Source: a bacterium 1xD42-87
GTDB taxonomy: Bacteria; Bacillota; Clostridia; Lachnospirales; Lachnospiraceae
Length of the DNA stretch: 64,000 nucleotides
Assembly (NCBI GenBank): GCA_003611805.1
Contig: RAYM01000011.1
Coordinates: 186,001 to 250,000, forward strand
Direction of reading: 5' to 3'
Below are positions 33,254 to 41,304 of the stretch, piece after piece; within the stretch, counting starts at the first letter, position 1, and every line of letters starts with the position of its first letter. The translations under genes were made by a program, and so were the position numbers. The notes beneath the pieces are model-generated. The model saw nothing but the letters and a program-made list of their open reading frames with translations. It made no database searches and had not been told where the DNA came from.

Positions 33254-36122
33254 GGAACTTTTAGAGCATTTTAAAGAAAACTTTATGAATATGGTCACTT
33301 CACGGCTTCTTGTGCTGATGCTTGTGATCGCCGGCATGGGCGGATATCTGATTTACTGGATTTTCCAGCTCCAGATTGTAAACGGAGAACAGTATTACAA
33401 TGACTTTCAGTTAAAGATTCGGAAGGAGAGGACGCTTCCCGCCACCAGAGGCAATATTCTGGACAGGGACGGGAATCTGCTTGCCTACAATGAGCTGGCG
33501 TACTCCGTCACCATCGAGGACGTGTACGAGTCGGGAAGGGGCAAAAATGCGAAGCTGAACGATACCATCCGCAGGCTGATTGCCATGATTGAGGAAAACG
33601 GCGACCATGTGATCAGCGATTTCCATATCGAGGTCAACAAGAGCGGACAGTATGTATACAACGTGGAGGGCACGCAGCTCCTGCGGTTTCTGGCGGACGT
33701 TTACGGTTACGCCTCCATTGATGACCTGAAAGAGAGGGAGAAAGCTGCCGCGCCGGAGGATCTGGTCAAGTATCTGTGCGGGACGAGCCGTTACGGGATC
33801 GGTGACTATACGGACGATGAGGATTCGGACAGCTTTGTGGAGGGGCTTGGCTTTTCCAAAGAGGAAGTTTTAAAAGTCATCACCATCCGCTATGCCATGA
33901 GCGCCAACAGCTACCAGAGGTATATTGCAACCACGGTGGCGGAAAATGTCTCTCAGGAGACGGTGGCGGTCATTATGGAGAATGCGGATACGCTGGACGG
34001 CGTATCCATCGCTGAGGGAACGATCCGCAAATATAATGAGAGCGTCTATTATGCGCAGGTAATCGGCTATACGGGCCGGGTGGCACAGGAGGAACTGCAG
34101 GAGCTGCAGGCGCAGGATCCGTCCTACGATTTGAACGACACTGTGGGTAAATCCGGGATTGAAGCTTCCATGGAGATGGAGCTGCAGGGCAAAAAAGGCT
34201 CAGAGACCGTGTATGTAGACAATATGGGCAAAGTGGTGGAGACAAGCGACCGGGTGGAGCCGGCAGCGGGCAACGACATCGTGCTGACGATGGATACCGG
34301 GCTGCAGAAAGCGTGTTACCATATTCTGGAATCCAAACTTGCCGCCATTCTGTTAAATAAGATAGAAAATATCAAGGAATATACGCCCCCGGAAGGCGGC
34401 AGCGGCGGGAATATTCCCATTCCCATCTACGATGTGTACTATGCCTGCATCAACAACAATGTGATTGACACCACCCACTTCACGACGGAGTACGCAGGGG
34501 AGACGGAAAAGGCTGTGCAGGAGGCATATCTGGATAAAAAGGCGCGGGTTTTCGCCACTTTACAGGATGAGCTGACGGAGAGCTGCACGCCCTACGAGGC
34601 GCTTACGGAGGAGTATCAGGTATACGAGAGCTATGTGGCGGCGGCGCTGTATGACAGGGATATCCTGATGGAGGATGTGGTGGATAAAAACGACGCCACT
34701 TACATCGCATGGACAAAGGATGAGGTCATCAGTTTAAACGAGTATCTGAATTATGCCATCGCGCAGAACTGGATCAATGTCTCCAAGCTGGATATTGACT
34801 CGCGGTATTCCGATTCCGTGGAGATTTACAATAAGATTCTGGAATACATTTTCGATGTGCTGGACAGCGATCTGGACTTTGACAAAAGAATTTACCGCTA
34901 CATGATTTTGAACGATGAGATTTCCGGACGGCAGATCTGCGAGCTCCTGATGGAGCAGTATGTGGTGGAACCCACAGAGGAGGAAATCGCGCAGTTTGAA
35001 GCCGGAGCTATCACGCCTTATGCTTTCATGCGAAACCGTATCGAACAGCTCGACCTTACGCCGGCGCAGCTTGCGCTTGACCCCTATTCAGGCTCCATTG
35101 TGGTCACGGATGTAAATACGGGGGATGTGCTGGCAATTTCCTCCTATCCGAGCTATGACAATAATCGGATGGCAAACGGCGTGGACGCGGATTATTTCGC
35201 AAGTCTGAGGAACGACCTGTCCAGCCCGATGTTAAACTATGCGACACAGCAGAGGACGGCGCCGGGTTCCACGTTTAAGCCTGTTTCCGCTACAGCGGGG
35301 CTTTTGGAAGGCGTAATCAGTCTTTCGGATATCATCACATGTGCCGGTATTTTTGATAAAATATCCCCGCCAGCCCGATGCCATATTTATCCCGGTGCGC
35401 ACGGCTCCTTAAATGTAACTGGAGGCATCCGCTATTCCTGCAACGCCTATTTCTATGAGGTTGGATACCGTCTGGGTACAGTCGGAGATACTTACAATGA
35501 CAGCGTCGGCTTGAATAAGCTGGCAAAATATGCGGATATGTACGGTCTTTCAGAAACCTCCGGCATTGAGATTGAGGAGTATGCGCCGGGCGTATCCGAT
35601 CTGGACGCGGTCCGTTCCGCTATCGGCCACGGTACCAACAACTATACCACGGCAGGGCTTGCGCGATACGTTACAACCGTTGCAAACAGCGGGACATGTT
35701 ATAATTTAACTCTGGTGGACAGGGTGGAGGACCAGAACGGCGGCCTGATCCGGGAAAATGAGGCTGCAGTCAGAAACCGGATCGATATGGATCCGGCGTA
35801 CTGGGACGCGATTCATACAGGGATGCGCGGGGTGGTGGAGAACAAAAGGTATTTCTCCGATCTGGATGTGAATGTGGCAGGAAAGACAGGTACGGCGCAG
35901 GAGAACAGAAACCGCCCGAACCATGCGCTTTTTATCAGCTATGCGCCCTATGAGGCGCCGGAAATATCGGTGACGGTGCGTGTGGCGAACGGTTATACGT
36001 CTGATTATGCGGCGCAGATCGCCAAGGACGTATATGAGTACCATTATGGGTTGAAAGAGGAGGAGGAAATCATTACCGGTACGGCAGGCGAGCTTGCCGG
36101 CGGCGAAATAAATGCCGACTGA
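33246..36122 (+). CDS. mrdA: Penicillin-binding protein 2 (elongation transpeptidase), enlarged
   Basis: 958 residues, about 300 more than usual. It is the class B transpeptidase of the elongasome, working with RodA. One membrane segment (about 19-40) leads to the pedestal domain with ATRGNILDRDGN. The active site is PGSTFK (Ser675), SCN (731-733) and KTG (880-882). In E. coli PBP2 the Ser is near 330; the excess is an acidic, Tyr-rich insert between about 360 and 610, before DPYSGSIVVTD. The start is TTG at 33246, overlapping mreD. No ATG nearby has an SD. Confidence 0.94.
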   Translation: MFEELLEHFKENFMNMVTSRLLVLMLVIAGMGGYLIYWIFQLQIVNGEQYYNDFQLKIRKERTLPATRGNILDRDGNLLAYNELAYSVTIEDVYESGRGKNAKLNDTIRRLIAMIEENGDHVISDFHIEVNKSGQYVYNVEGTQLLRFLADVYGYASIDDLKEREKAAAPEDLVKYLCGTSRYGIGDYTDDEDSDSFVEGLGFSKEEVLKVITIRYAMSANSYQRYIATTVAENVSQETVAVIMENADTLDGVSIAEGTIRKYNESVYYAQVIGYTGRVAQEELQELQAQDPSYDLNDTVGKSGIEASMEMELQGKKGSETVYVDNMGKVVETSDRVEPAAGNDIVLTMDTGLQKACYHILESKLAAILLNKIENIKEYTPPEGGSGGNIPIPIYDVYYACINNNVIDTTHFTTEYAGETEKAVQEAYLDKKARVFATLQDELTESCTPYEALTEEYQVYESYVAAALYDRDILMEDVVDKNDATYIAWTKDEVISLNEYLNYAIAQNWINVSKLDIDSRYSDSVEIYNKILEYIFDVLDSDLDFDKRIYRYMILNDEISGRQICELLMEQYVVEPTEEEIAQFEAGAITPYAFMRNRIEQLDLTPAQLALDPYSGSIVVTDVNTGDVLAISSYPSYDNNRMANGVDADYFASLRNDLSSPMLNYATQQRTAPGSTFKPVSATAGLLEGVISLSDIITCAGIFDKISPPARCHIYPGAHGSLNVTGGIRYSCNAYFYEVGYRLGTVGDTYNDSVGLNKLAKYADMYGLSETSGIEIEEYAPGVSDLDAVRSAIGHGTNNYTTAGLARYVTTVANSGTCYNLTLVDRVEDQNGGLIRENEAAVRNRIDMDPAYWDAIHTGMRGVVENKRYFSDLDVNVAGKTGTAQENRNRPNHALFISYAPYEAPEISVTVRVANGYTSDYAAQIAKDVYEYHYGLKEEEEIITGTAGELAGGEINAD

Positions 36123-36153
36123 TGACCGGCAATGTGAGGATAGAGGTGTGAAT

Positions 36154-36834
36154 ATGAAAAATGCAGTGATTATCAAGAGTTTTCCAAACGGGCTTTCCAT
36201 CTTTCTGGACAGTGAGCTTCCTTTTTCGCAGCTCCTGGAGGAAATTGCGGTGAAATTCAGCGAGTCCGCCAACTTTTTTAAGGATGCCAGCATGGTGCTC
36301 TCCTTTGAGGGCAGGGTGCTTTCCGATCAGGAGGAGCGGCAGATTGTGGACATCATATCGGCAAATTCCCGGCTGAAGATTGTCTGTATTATGGGGAAAG
36401 ACGAGGAGACAGAACGGAACTTCGTCAAGGCGCTGCAGCAGCTTTCCTTCCATCAGGAAGTGATGGAGAACGCAGGACAGTTCTATAAGGGAACCTTAAA
36501 AGACGGACAGATTCTGGAGACGGAGAACAGCATCATTGTGCTGGGGGACGTCTATCCGGGCGCATGCATCATATCCAGCAAGGATATCGTGGTGCTGGGC
36601 GGGCTCTACGGGCAGGCGTACGCCGGCGGTAACGGTGAGGAAGGGCATTTTGTCGTGGCGCTTGAAATGTCGCCGGAGAAGTTAAAGATCGGCGATTTCA
36701 AATATAAAACATCAGAGAAACAGAGCAAATGGTCGATCAAACCGAAGATCCAGCCGAAAATTGCTTTTGTGAACGACGCCAGAGTAAAGATTGAGCCAAT
36801 TACCAAAGAATTACTGAATGATCTGCCGTTCTAA
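36154..36834 (+). CDS. minC: Septum site-determining protein MinC
   Basis: 226 residues. MinC, with MinD, blocks FtsZ assembly away from midcell. The N-terminal domain (VIIKSFPNGLSIFLDSELPF) and the C-terminal beta-helix (DVYPGACIISSKDIVVLGGLYGQAYAGGNGE) are both typical. AGAGGTG lies 5 bases before the ATG at 36154; an in-frame GTG is at 36148. It follows PBP2 by 31 bases. Confidence 0.95.
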   Translation: MKNAVIIKSFPNGLSIFLDSELPFSQLLEEIAVKFSESANFFKDASMVLSFEGRVLSDQEERQIVDIISANSRLKIVCIMGKDEETERNFVKALQQLSFHQEVMENAGQFYKGTLKDGQILETENSIIVLGDVYPGACIISSKDIVVLGGLYGQAYAGGNGEEGHFVVALEMSPEKLKIGDFKYKTSEKQSKWSIKPKIQPKIAFVNDARVKIEPITKELLNDLPF

Positions 36835-36842
36835 ACGTAGTA

Positions 36843-36886
36843 AATGCCTGCGGCATTGACTACTCGAGATTTGCTTCGCAAACTCG
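36843..36886 (+). repeat. Two small hairpins between minC and minD
   Basis: AATGCC-TGC-GGCATT (36843-36857) and CGAG-a-TTTGC-TTC-GCAAA-CTCG (36865-36886). The second has the same outer CGAG/CTCG frame as the hairpins at 38015-38100. There is no U-tract, so these are not classical terminators. Confidence 0.6.
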
Positions 36887-36935
36887 GGCGGAGAGGTTCA
36901 GGGGACGATAACAATTCATCAATGGAGGACTTGCT

Positions 36936-37727
36936 ATGAGTGAAGTGATTGTCGTCACGTCAGGGAAAGGCGGGGTGGGAAAGACCACCACCTCTGCAAA
37001 CGTCGGAACAGGTCTTGCTGCCATGGGAAAAAAAGTGATCCTCATCGACACGGACATCGGTCTCAGAAACCTCGATGTTGTGATGGGGCTTGAGAACAGG
37101 ATCGTCTATAATCTGGTGGATGTGGTGGAGGGAAACTGCCGCATCAAGCAGGCGATTATACGGGACAAGCGTTACCCGACACTGTTTCTCTTACCGTCGG
37201 CACAGACGAAGGATAAAAGCGCAGTCAATCCCTCTCAGATGGTGCGCATGATCAGCCATCTGCGGGATCAGTTTGACTATATTATTCTGGACTGCCCGGC
37301 AGGGATTGAACAGGGGTTCCAGAATGCCATCGCGGGCGCGGACAGGGCGCTTGTGGTGACAACCCCGGAAGTTTCCGCGATCCGGGATGCGGATCGGATC
37401 ATCGGGCTTCTGGAAGCAAACGAAATACACAGAATGGATCTGATTATCAACCGAATCAGACAGGATATGATAAAAAGGGGCGATATGATGTCCTCGGAGG
37501 ATGTGGTGGATATCTTATCGCTGCCTCTGATCGGAAGGGTGCCGGATGATGAGAATGTGGTAATAGCCACAAATCAGGGCGAGCCGCTTGTGGGAAGCAA
37601 TACGCTTGCGGGGAAGGCATACCAGAATATCTGTTATCGGATCATAGGCGAGGAAGTCCCTTTCATGGATTTTGACAAGGGCGTCTCGTTCTGGACGAGG
37701 GTAACGGGTATTTTCCATAAAGGTTAG
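36936..37727 (+). CDS. minD: Septum site-determining ATPase MinD
   Basis: 263 residues. A membrane-binding ParA-type ATPase that recruits MinC and is displaced by MinE. The deviant Walker A is SGKGGVGKTTT; Walker B includes LIDTDIGLRNLD and IILDCPAGIEQGF. The C-terminal amphipathic membrane-targeting helix is FWTRVTGIFHKG. GGAGG precedes the ATG. Confidence 0.97.
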   Translation: MSEVIVVTSGKGGVGKTTTSANVGTGLAAMGKKVILIDTDIGLRNLDVVMGLENRIVYNLVDVVEGNCRIKQAIIRDKRYPTLFLLPSAQTKDKSAVNPSQMVRMISHLRDQFDYIILDCPAGIEQGFQNAIAGADRALVVTTPEVSAIRDADRIIGLLEANEIHRMDLIINRIRQDMIKRGDMMSSEDVVDILSLPLIGRVPDDENVVIATNQGEPLVGSNTLAGKAYQNICYRIIGEEVPFMDFDKGVSFWTRVTGIFHKG

Positions 37728-37738
37728 GGGGGATTGTT

Positions 37739-38002
37739 GTGTTTAAAAGTTTGTTAAAGCGGAAAAGCTCGAGACAAATAGCCAAGGATCGGCTTAAGAT
37801 ACTGCTTATCTCCGACAGGGTCAACTGCTCGCAGGAGATGATGGAGATGATCAAGAACGATATCGCAAAGGTGATATCCAAGTACATGAAGATAGACGCC
37901 GAGAGCATGGAGATACAGATTACCCAGACAAGCGGCAAGGGTCATGGCATCAAAAATCCCACACTCTACGCGAACATACCGATTTTAGACCTAAAACAAT
38001 AG
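37739..38002 (+). CDS. minE: Cell division topological specificity factor MinE
   Basis: 87 residues. MinE stimulates MinD ATPase and drives Min oscillation. The family order is clear: basic N-terminal membrane-binding helix (MFKSLLKRKSSRQIAKDRLKI), then LLISDRVNCSQEMMEMI and a C-terminal dimerisation strand. The start is GTG at 37739 behind a G-rich SD, 11 bases after minD. A complete MinCDE set implies an oscillating system, unlike the DivIVA-based one of Bacillus. Confidence 0.93.
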   Translation: MFKSLLKRKSSRQIAKDRLKILLISDRVNCSQEMMEMIKNDIAKVISKYMKIDAESMEIQITQTSGKGHGIKNPTLYANIPILDLKQ

Positions 38003-38014
38003 CAAATTCGAGCC

Positions 38015-38100
38015 GATTGAGCAAAGCTCAATCACGAGATCTGCCTACGGCAGCCTCGGTGGAAAACTGAGGATAATTATATGGTTTGCCTGTGGCAAAC
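38015..38100 (+). repeat. Three small hairpins between minE and rodA
   Basis: GATTGAGC-AAA-GCTCAATC (38015-38033), CTGCC-TAC-GGCAG (38041-38053, within CGAG...CTCGG) and GTTTGCC-TGT-GGCAAAC (38084-38100). Each has a 3-base loop. They resemble the minC-minD hairpins and fill the 118-base gap. Confidence 0.6.
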
Positions 38101-38120
38101 TCGGCAAAAGAGGAAAAGGA

Positions 38121-39242
38121 ATGCTGAAACATTACCACATCAGGGACTACGATTTTAAATTGATTATTTTGGTGGTGGCGCTCACGGCGGTGGGTGTTCT
38201 TGCCATCGGCAGCGCGAAGGAATCCCTGCAGTCCAGACAGATTGCCGGGGCTGTATTCGGGTTCTTCCTGATGCTTGTTCTGTCCCTGTTTGACTATTCG
38301 GTAATTCTTAAGTTTTACTGGATTATGTATGTGGTGAATCTCGTTCTGCTATGGCTGGTGCGGGTTGCCGGTGTGGAGGTGGCGGGCGCCCAGCGGTGGC
38401 TGAATCTCTTCGGTATCCAGTTCCAGCCGTCAGAGACCGCTAAGATTCTGTTGATTTTGTTCTTTGCACAGTTTATCATGAAACATAAAGAGGAGATGGG
38501 AACGCTTAAGATTGTCGGAAGCTGCGTGCTATTGTTTGTGCCGTCGATCTATCTGATTCTCAAGCAGCCGGATCTTTCCACGAGTATCATGGTAGTGATC
38601 CTGTTCTGCGTGGTGATGTTTGTGGGCGGCGTAAGCTGGAAATACGTGATATTGGCGATTTCCATCGCGGTGCCGGCGTTTATTATCGCGCTGACGCTGA
38701 TTTTGCAGCCGGAGCAGGAGATCATCAACGATTTCCAGCAGAGGCGTATTCTTGCATGGCTTTATCCGGAGGAATATTCCGATACGGAGGCATACCAGCA
38801 GACCAATTCCATGATGGCGATCGGCTCCGGGATGCTCTATGGCAAGGGGTACAATACCAATGAAATCAGTTCCGTAAAAAACGGCAACTTTATCGCTGAG
38901 GTGGAAACGGACTTTATTTATGCGGTAATCGGCGAAGAATTTGGTTTTGTCGGCGGCTGTGTGGTAATTGTGTTATTGATTTTCATCTCATTTGAATGTA
39001 TTATAGTATCTAGGAAGGCAAAAGACCTGGCGGGTACCATTATCGCAGCGGGGGTTGCGGCGCTGGTCGGCTTTCAGGGGATGCTTAACATTGCGGTTGC
39101 CACCGGCGCAAGCCCGAATACGGGGATTCCGCTTCCGTTTGTCAGTTATGGGCTGACTTCGGTCGTCAGTCTTTATATCGGAATCGGGTTCGTGCTGAAC
39201 ATACGGCTGCAATGCAAAAATGACAGGGGTGTTGGCAAATGA
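38121..39242 (+). CDS. rodA: Rod shape SEDS glycosyltransferase RodA
   Basis: 373 residues, ten membrane segments. RodA polymerises lipid II into glycan strands for lateral growth, with PBP2. Motifs: GAQRWLNLFGIQFQPSE, KQPDLSTSIM (conserved Asp), FIYAVIGEEFGF and PLPFVSYGLTS, where Leu replaces a glycine usual in SYGGS. AGGAAAAGGA precedes the ATG. The stop overlaps the mgsA start (ATGA). Confidence 0.94.
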   Translation: MLKHYHIRDYDFKLIILVVALTAVGVLAIGSAKESLQSRQIAGAVFGFFLMLVLSLFDYSVILKFYWIMYVVNLVLLWLVRVAGVEVAGAQRWLNLFGIQFQPSETAKILLILFFAQFIMKHKEEMGTLKIVGSCVLLFVPSIYLILKQPDLSTSIMVVILFCVVMFVGGVSWKYVILAISIAVPAFIIALTLILQPEQEIINDFQQRRILAWLYPEEYSDTEAYQQTNSMMAIGSGMLYGKGYNTNEISSVKNGNFIAEVETDFIYAVIGEEFGFVGGCVVIVLLIFISFECIIVSRKAKDLAGTIIAAGVAALVGFQGMLNIAVATGASPNTGIPLPFVSYGLTSVVSLYIGIGFVLNIRLQCKNDRGVGK

Positions 39243-39634
39243 ATATTGCGTTGATCGCACATGATGCAAAGAAAAAACTGATGCAGAATTTCTGCATCGC
39301 TTACCGGGGGATTTTGAGCAAAAATGAACTTTATGCGACAGGGACGACGGGCAGGCTGATTGAGGAAGTGACGAATCTGACCATCCACAAGTATTTGGCA
39401 GGACATCTGGGCGGGGCACAGCAGATCGGTGCGCAGATTGAGCACAACCAGATCGATCTCGTGATTTTCCTGCGCGATCCGCTCTATCCGAAGTCACATG
39501 AGCCGGACGTCAACAATGTAGTTATGCTCTGTGACAGGCACAATATTCCGTTGGCGACGAATCTGGCGTCCGCGGAGCTTTTGATTAAATCACTTGATAG
39601 AGGAGACATGGAGTGGCGTGAGATGTACAAGTGA
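39239..39634 (+). CDS. mgsA: Methylglyoxal synthase family protein, catalytic Asp replaced
   Basis: 131 residues, full family length. Methylglyoxal synthase converts dihydroxyacetone phosphate to methylglyoxal. YATGTTG, FLRDPL, HEPDV and NIPLATNLASAE are conserved. The catalytic loop, GGDQQ in E. coli with Asp71 as general base, reads GGAQQ here, with Ala60; codons GGC GGG GCA CAG CAG are unambiguous in this sequence. It may be inactive, altered, or regulatory. It is translationally coupled to rodA and overlaps the carboxypeptidase gene by 17 bases. Confidence 0.88.
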   Translation: MNIALIAHDAKKKLMQNFCIAYRGILSKNELYATGTTGRLIEEVTNLTIHKYLAGHLGGAQQIGAQIEHNQIDLVIFLRDPLYPKSHEPDVNNVVMLCDRHNIPLATNLASAELLIKSLDRGDMEWREMYK

Positions 39635-40616
39635 TAAATTGAGAATATGTGCGCTTTTGGCTGCGGCGGCTCTTGCCCTTACGGGGTGCGGGAGCGCGAA
39701 GTATGACATGCCTTACGAGCAGCAGGGGAGTGTCAGCAGTTATCAGCTTATCAACATTGCAAACAGGGAGACGATAGAGCCTTTTGCCAAGGATCTGTGC
39801 GTGACGGCAGGGGATGTGACGGCAGGTGGTCCGGATCTGCAGCAGGTGGGGGCGGCGGCGCTCTTTGACACGAAGGATCTGAATACGCTGTATGCGAAAA
39901 ACGCGCATAACCAGATGAACCCGGCAAGTCTGACGAAAGTCATGACAGCGCTTGTGGCTCTGAAATACGGATCGCCGGACGATATCTACACAGCTTCGGA
40001 GAACGTTTTGGTCACAGAATCCGGCGCCGTTTTGGCAGGTATTAAACCGGGAGACAGGATGACGCTAGACCAGGCGGTTCATGCGCTGCTGATTGCTTCG
40101 GGCAATGATGTCGCCATATTGATTGCGGAGGGGGTTTCTGGCAACCTGAACGGCGGTGCAGGTTCCGTGGAAGCATTTGTGGAACTGATGAACCAGGAGG
40201 CGCAGGAAATTGGCGCGACGAACTGTCATTTTATGAATCCGAACGGGCTGACGGAGGAAGGGCACTATGTGACGGCATATGACCTCTACCTGATTTTCCA
40301 GGAGGCTTTGAAATACGAACTGTTTAACCAGATCATACAGATGTCATCCTACAGCACCGTCTACACGGCGGCGGACGGCTCCGAAAAGACGCTGGAGATA
40401 GAAAATTCCAATCTTTTCCTGCGGGGGACTTATGAGCCGCCGGCAAATGTGACGGTAGTGGGCGGAAAAACAGGCACTACCAGCGCGGCGGGGCACTGTC
40501 TGATACTGCTTTCAAGAAGCAGCAGCGGAACGCCTTATATTTCCGTGATCCTAAAAGACGAGTCCAGGGAAGGGCTGTACGGTGATATGGGAGAACTGCT
40601 TGGAATCATCAAATAA
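39618..40616 (+). CDS. D-alanyl-D-alanine carboxypeptidase, lipoprotein form
   Basis: About 332 residues. A low-molecular-mass PBP that trims the terminal D-Ala of stem peptides. The N-terminus has a lipobox LALTGC, so it is predicted to be a lipoprotein rather than held by a C-terminal amphipathic helix. Active site: SLTK, SGN and GGKTGTTSAAG. It lacks the long C-terminal PBP5 domain. The start is ambiguous: GTG at 39618 fits GGAG upstream; a TTG at 39594 is in frame. It overlaps the end of mgsA. Confidence 0.88.
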   Translation: MRCTSDKLRICALLAAAALALTGCGSAKYDMPYEQQGSVSSYQLINIANRETIEPFAKDLCVTAGDVTAGGPDLQQVGAAALFDTKDLNTLYAKNAHNQMNPASLTKVMTALVALKYGSPDDIYTASENVLVTESGAVLAGIKPGDRMTLDQAVHALLIASGNDVAILIAEGVSGNLNGGAGSVEAFVELMNQEAQEIGATNCHFMNPNGLTEEGHYVTAYDLYLIFQEALKYELFNQIIQMSSYSTVYTAADGSEKTLEIENSNLFLRGTYEPPANVTVVGGKTGTTSAAGHCLILLSRSSSGTPYISVILKDESREGLYGDMGELLGIIK

Positions 40617-40621
40617 GGTAG

Positions 40622-40650
40622 TTGTTTTTTCAGGGGAGTTCCTGTATAAT
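40622..40650 (+). promoter_or_regulatory. Sigma-A promoter of the P-loop protein gene
   Basis: TTGTTT (40622-40627), 17 bases, TATAAT (40645-40650). It lies right after the carboxypeptidase stop, about 75 bases before the next start. Confidence 0.65.
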
Positions 40651-40724
40651 TGACAGTAAGATCATACAGTTAATGTATGGAGCGGTCAGGGCAGTAAAAT
40701 AATATACGCTAGGAGGGTATCGAC

Positions 40725-41144
40725 ATGGTTCAGTTTATTGTAGGAAGGGAAGGAAAGGGAAAGACCAAGCATTTATTAGATAAAGTCAATGCGGAGATCA
40801 AGGATGCACAGGGCAATGTCGTGTATCTGGATAAGAGCACGAAGCATATGTTTGAACTGAATAACAAAATCAGACTCATTGACGTGCCGGAGTATATGGT
40901 GACGGACAGCGACGAATTCATCGGCTTTATCTGCGGCATTATTTCTCAGGACCATGATTTACAGAAAATGTACTTTGACAGTTTCTTAAAAATTGCCTGT
41001 GTGGAGGCGGACGAGCTTGAGAAAGTGATTGAGAAGATTGAGAAGATCAGTGAGAAGTTCCATGTGGATTTCGTTATCAGTGTGTCGCGCGACGAGAGCG
41101 AGCTTCCTGAGAATATGCGAAAAAACGTTATTGTTTCCCTCTGA
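40725..41144 (+). CDS. Conserved P-loop protein, 139 aa
   Basis: It begins MVQFIVGREGKGKTKHLLDKV, a Walker A motif (GREGKGKT) at residues 7-14. The rest is acidic and helical, with EADELEKVIEKIEKISEKF and a strand-like VDFVISVSRDE near the C-terminus, possibly a minimal Walker B-like strand. No other ATPase motif is visible. AGGAGG precedes the ATG, and it has its own promoter and terminator. Function is unknown; similar proteins are often loosely labelled PilT-like, which I do not support. Confidence 0.75.
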   Translation: MVQFIVGREGKGKTKHLLDKVNAEIKDAQGNVVYLDKSTKHMFELNNKIRLIDVPEYMVTDSDEFIGFICGIISQDHDLQKMYFDSFLKIACVEADELEKVIEKIEKISEKFHVDFVISVSRDESELPENMRKNVIVSL

Positions 41145-41176
41145 TATGTACATAAACATGATATAAAACAATAGTA

Positions 41177-41202
41177 AACCTCGGAGGATTTTCCGGGGTT
41201 TT
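41177..41202 (+). terminator. Terminator of the P-loop gene
   Basis: CCTCGGA and TCCGGGG pair (one G-U) around a 6-base loop, preceded by AAA and followed by TTTT, 35 bases past the stop. Confidence 0.7.
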
Positions 41203-41215
41203 CGCTTTGTACGCG

Positions 41216-41282
41216 CATAAGCAGAGTCGGAAGGCTGATGAAGCAGGCAACATGCCTGCATGAATGCTTTTGCCGACTTATG
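41216..41282 (+). repeat. Long imperfect hairpin before the HlyD-like gene
   Basis: CATAA / TTATG ends, GTCGG / CCGAC and a perfect apical GCAGGC-AACAT-GCCTGC (41243-41259). It would lie in the 5' leader of the gene at 41305. No U-tract. Confidence 0.55.
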
Positions 41283-41304
41283 AGTCAGTAATGGAGAACA
41301 TCCG

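Noticed and set aside
40725-41144. PilT / twitching motility annotation
   Set aside because: Only a Walker A motif is shared; there is no secretion-ATPase domain and the protein is far too short.
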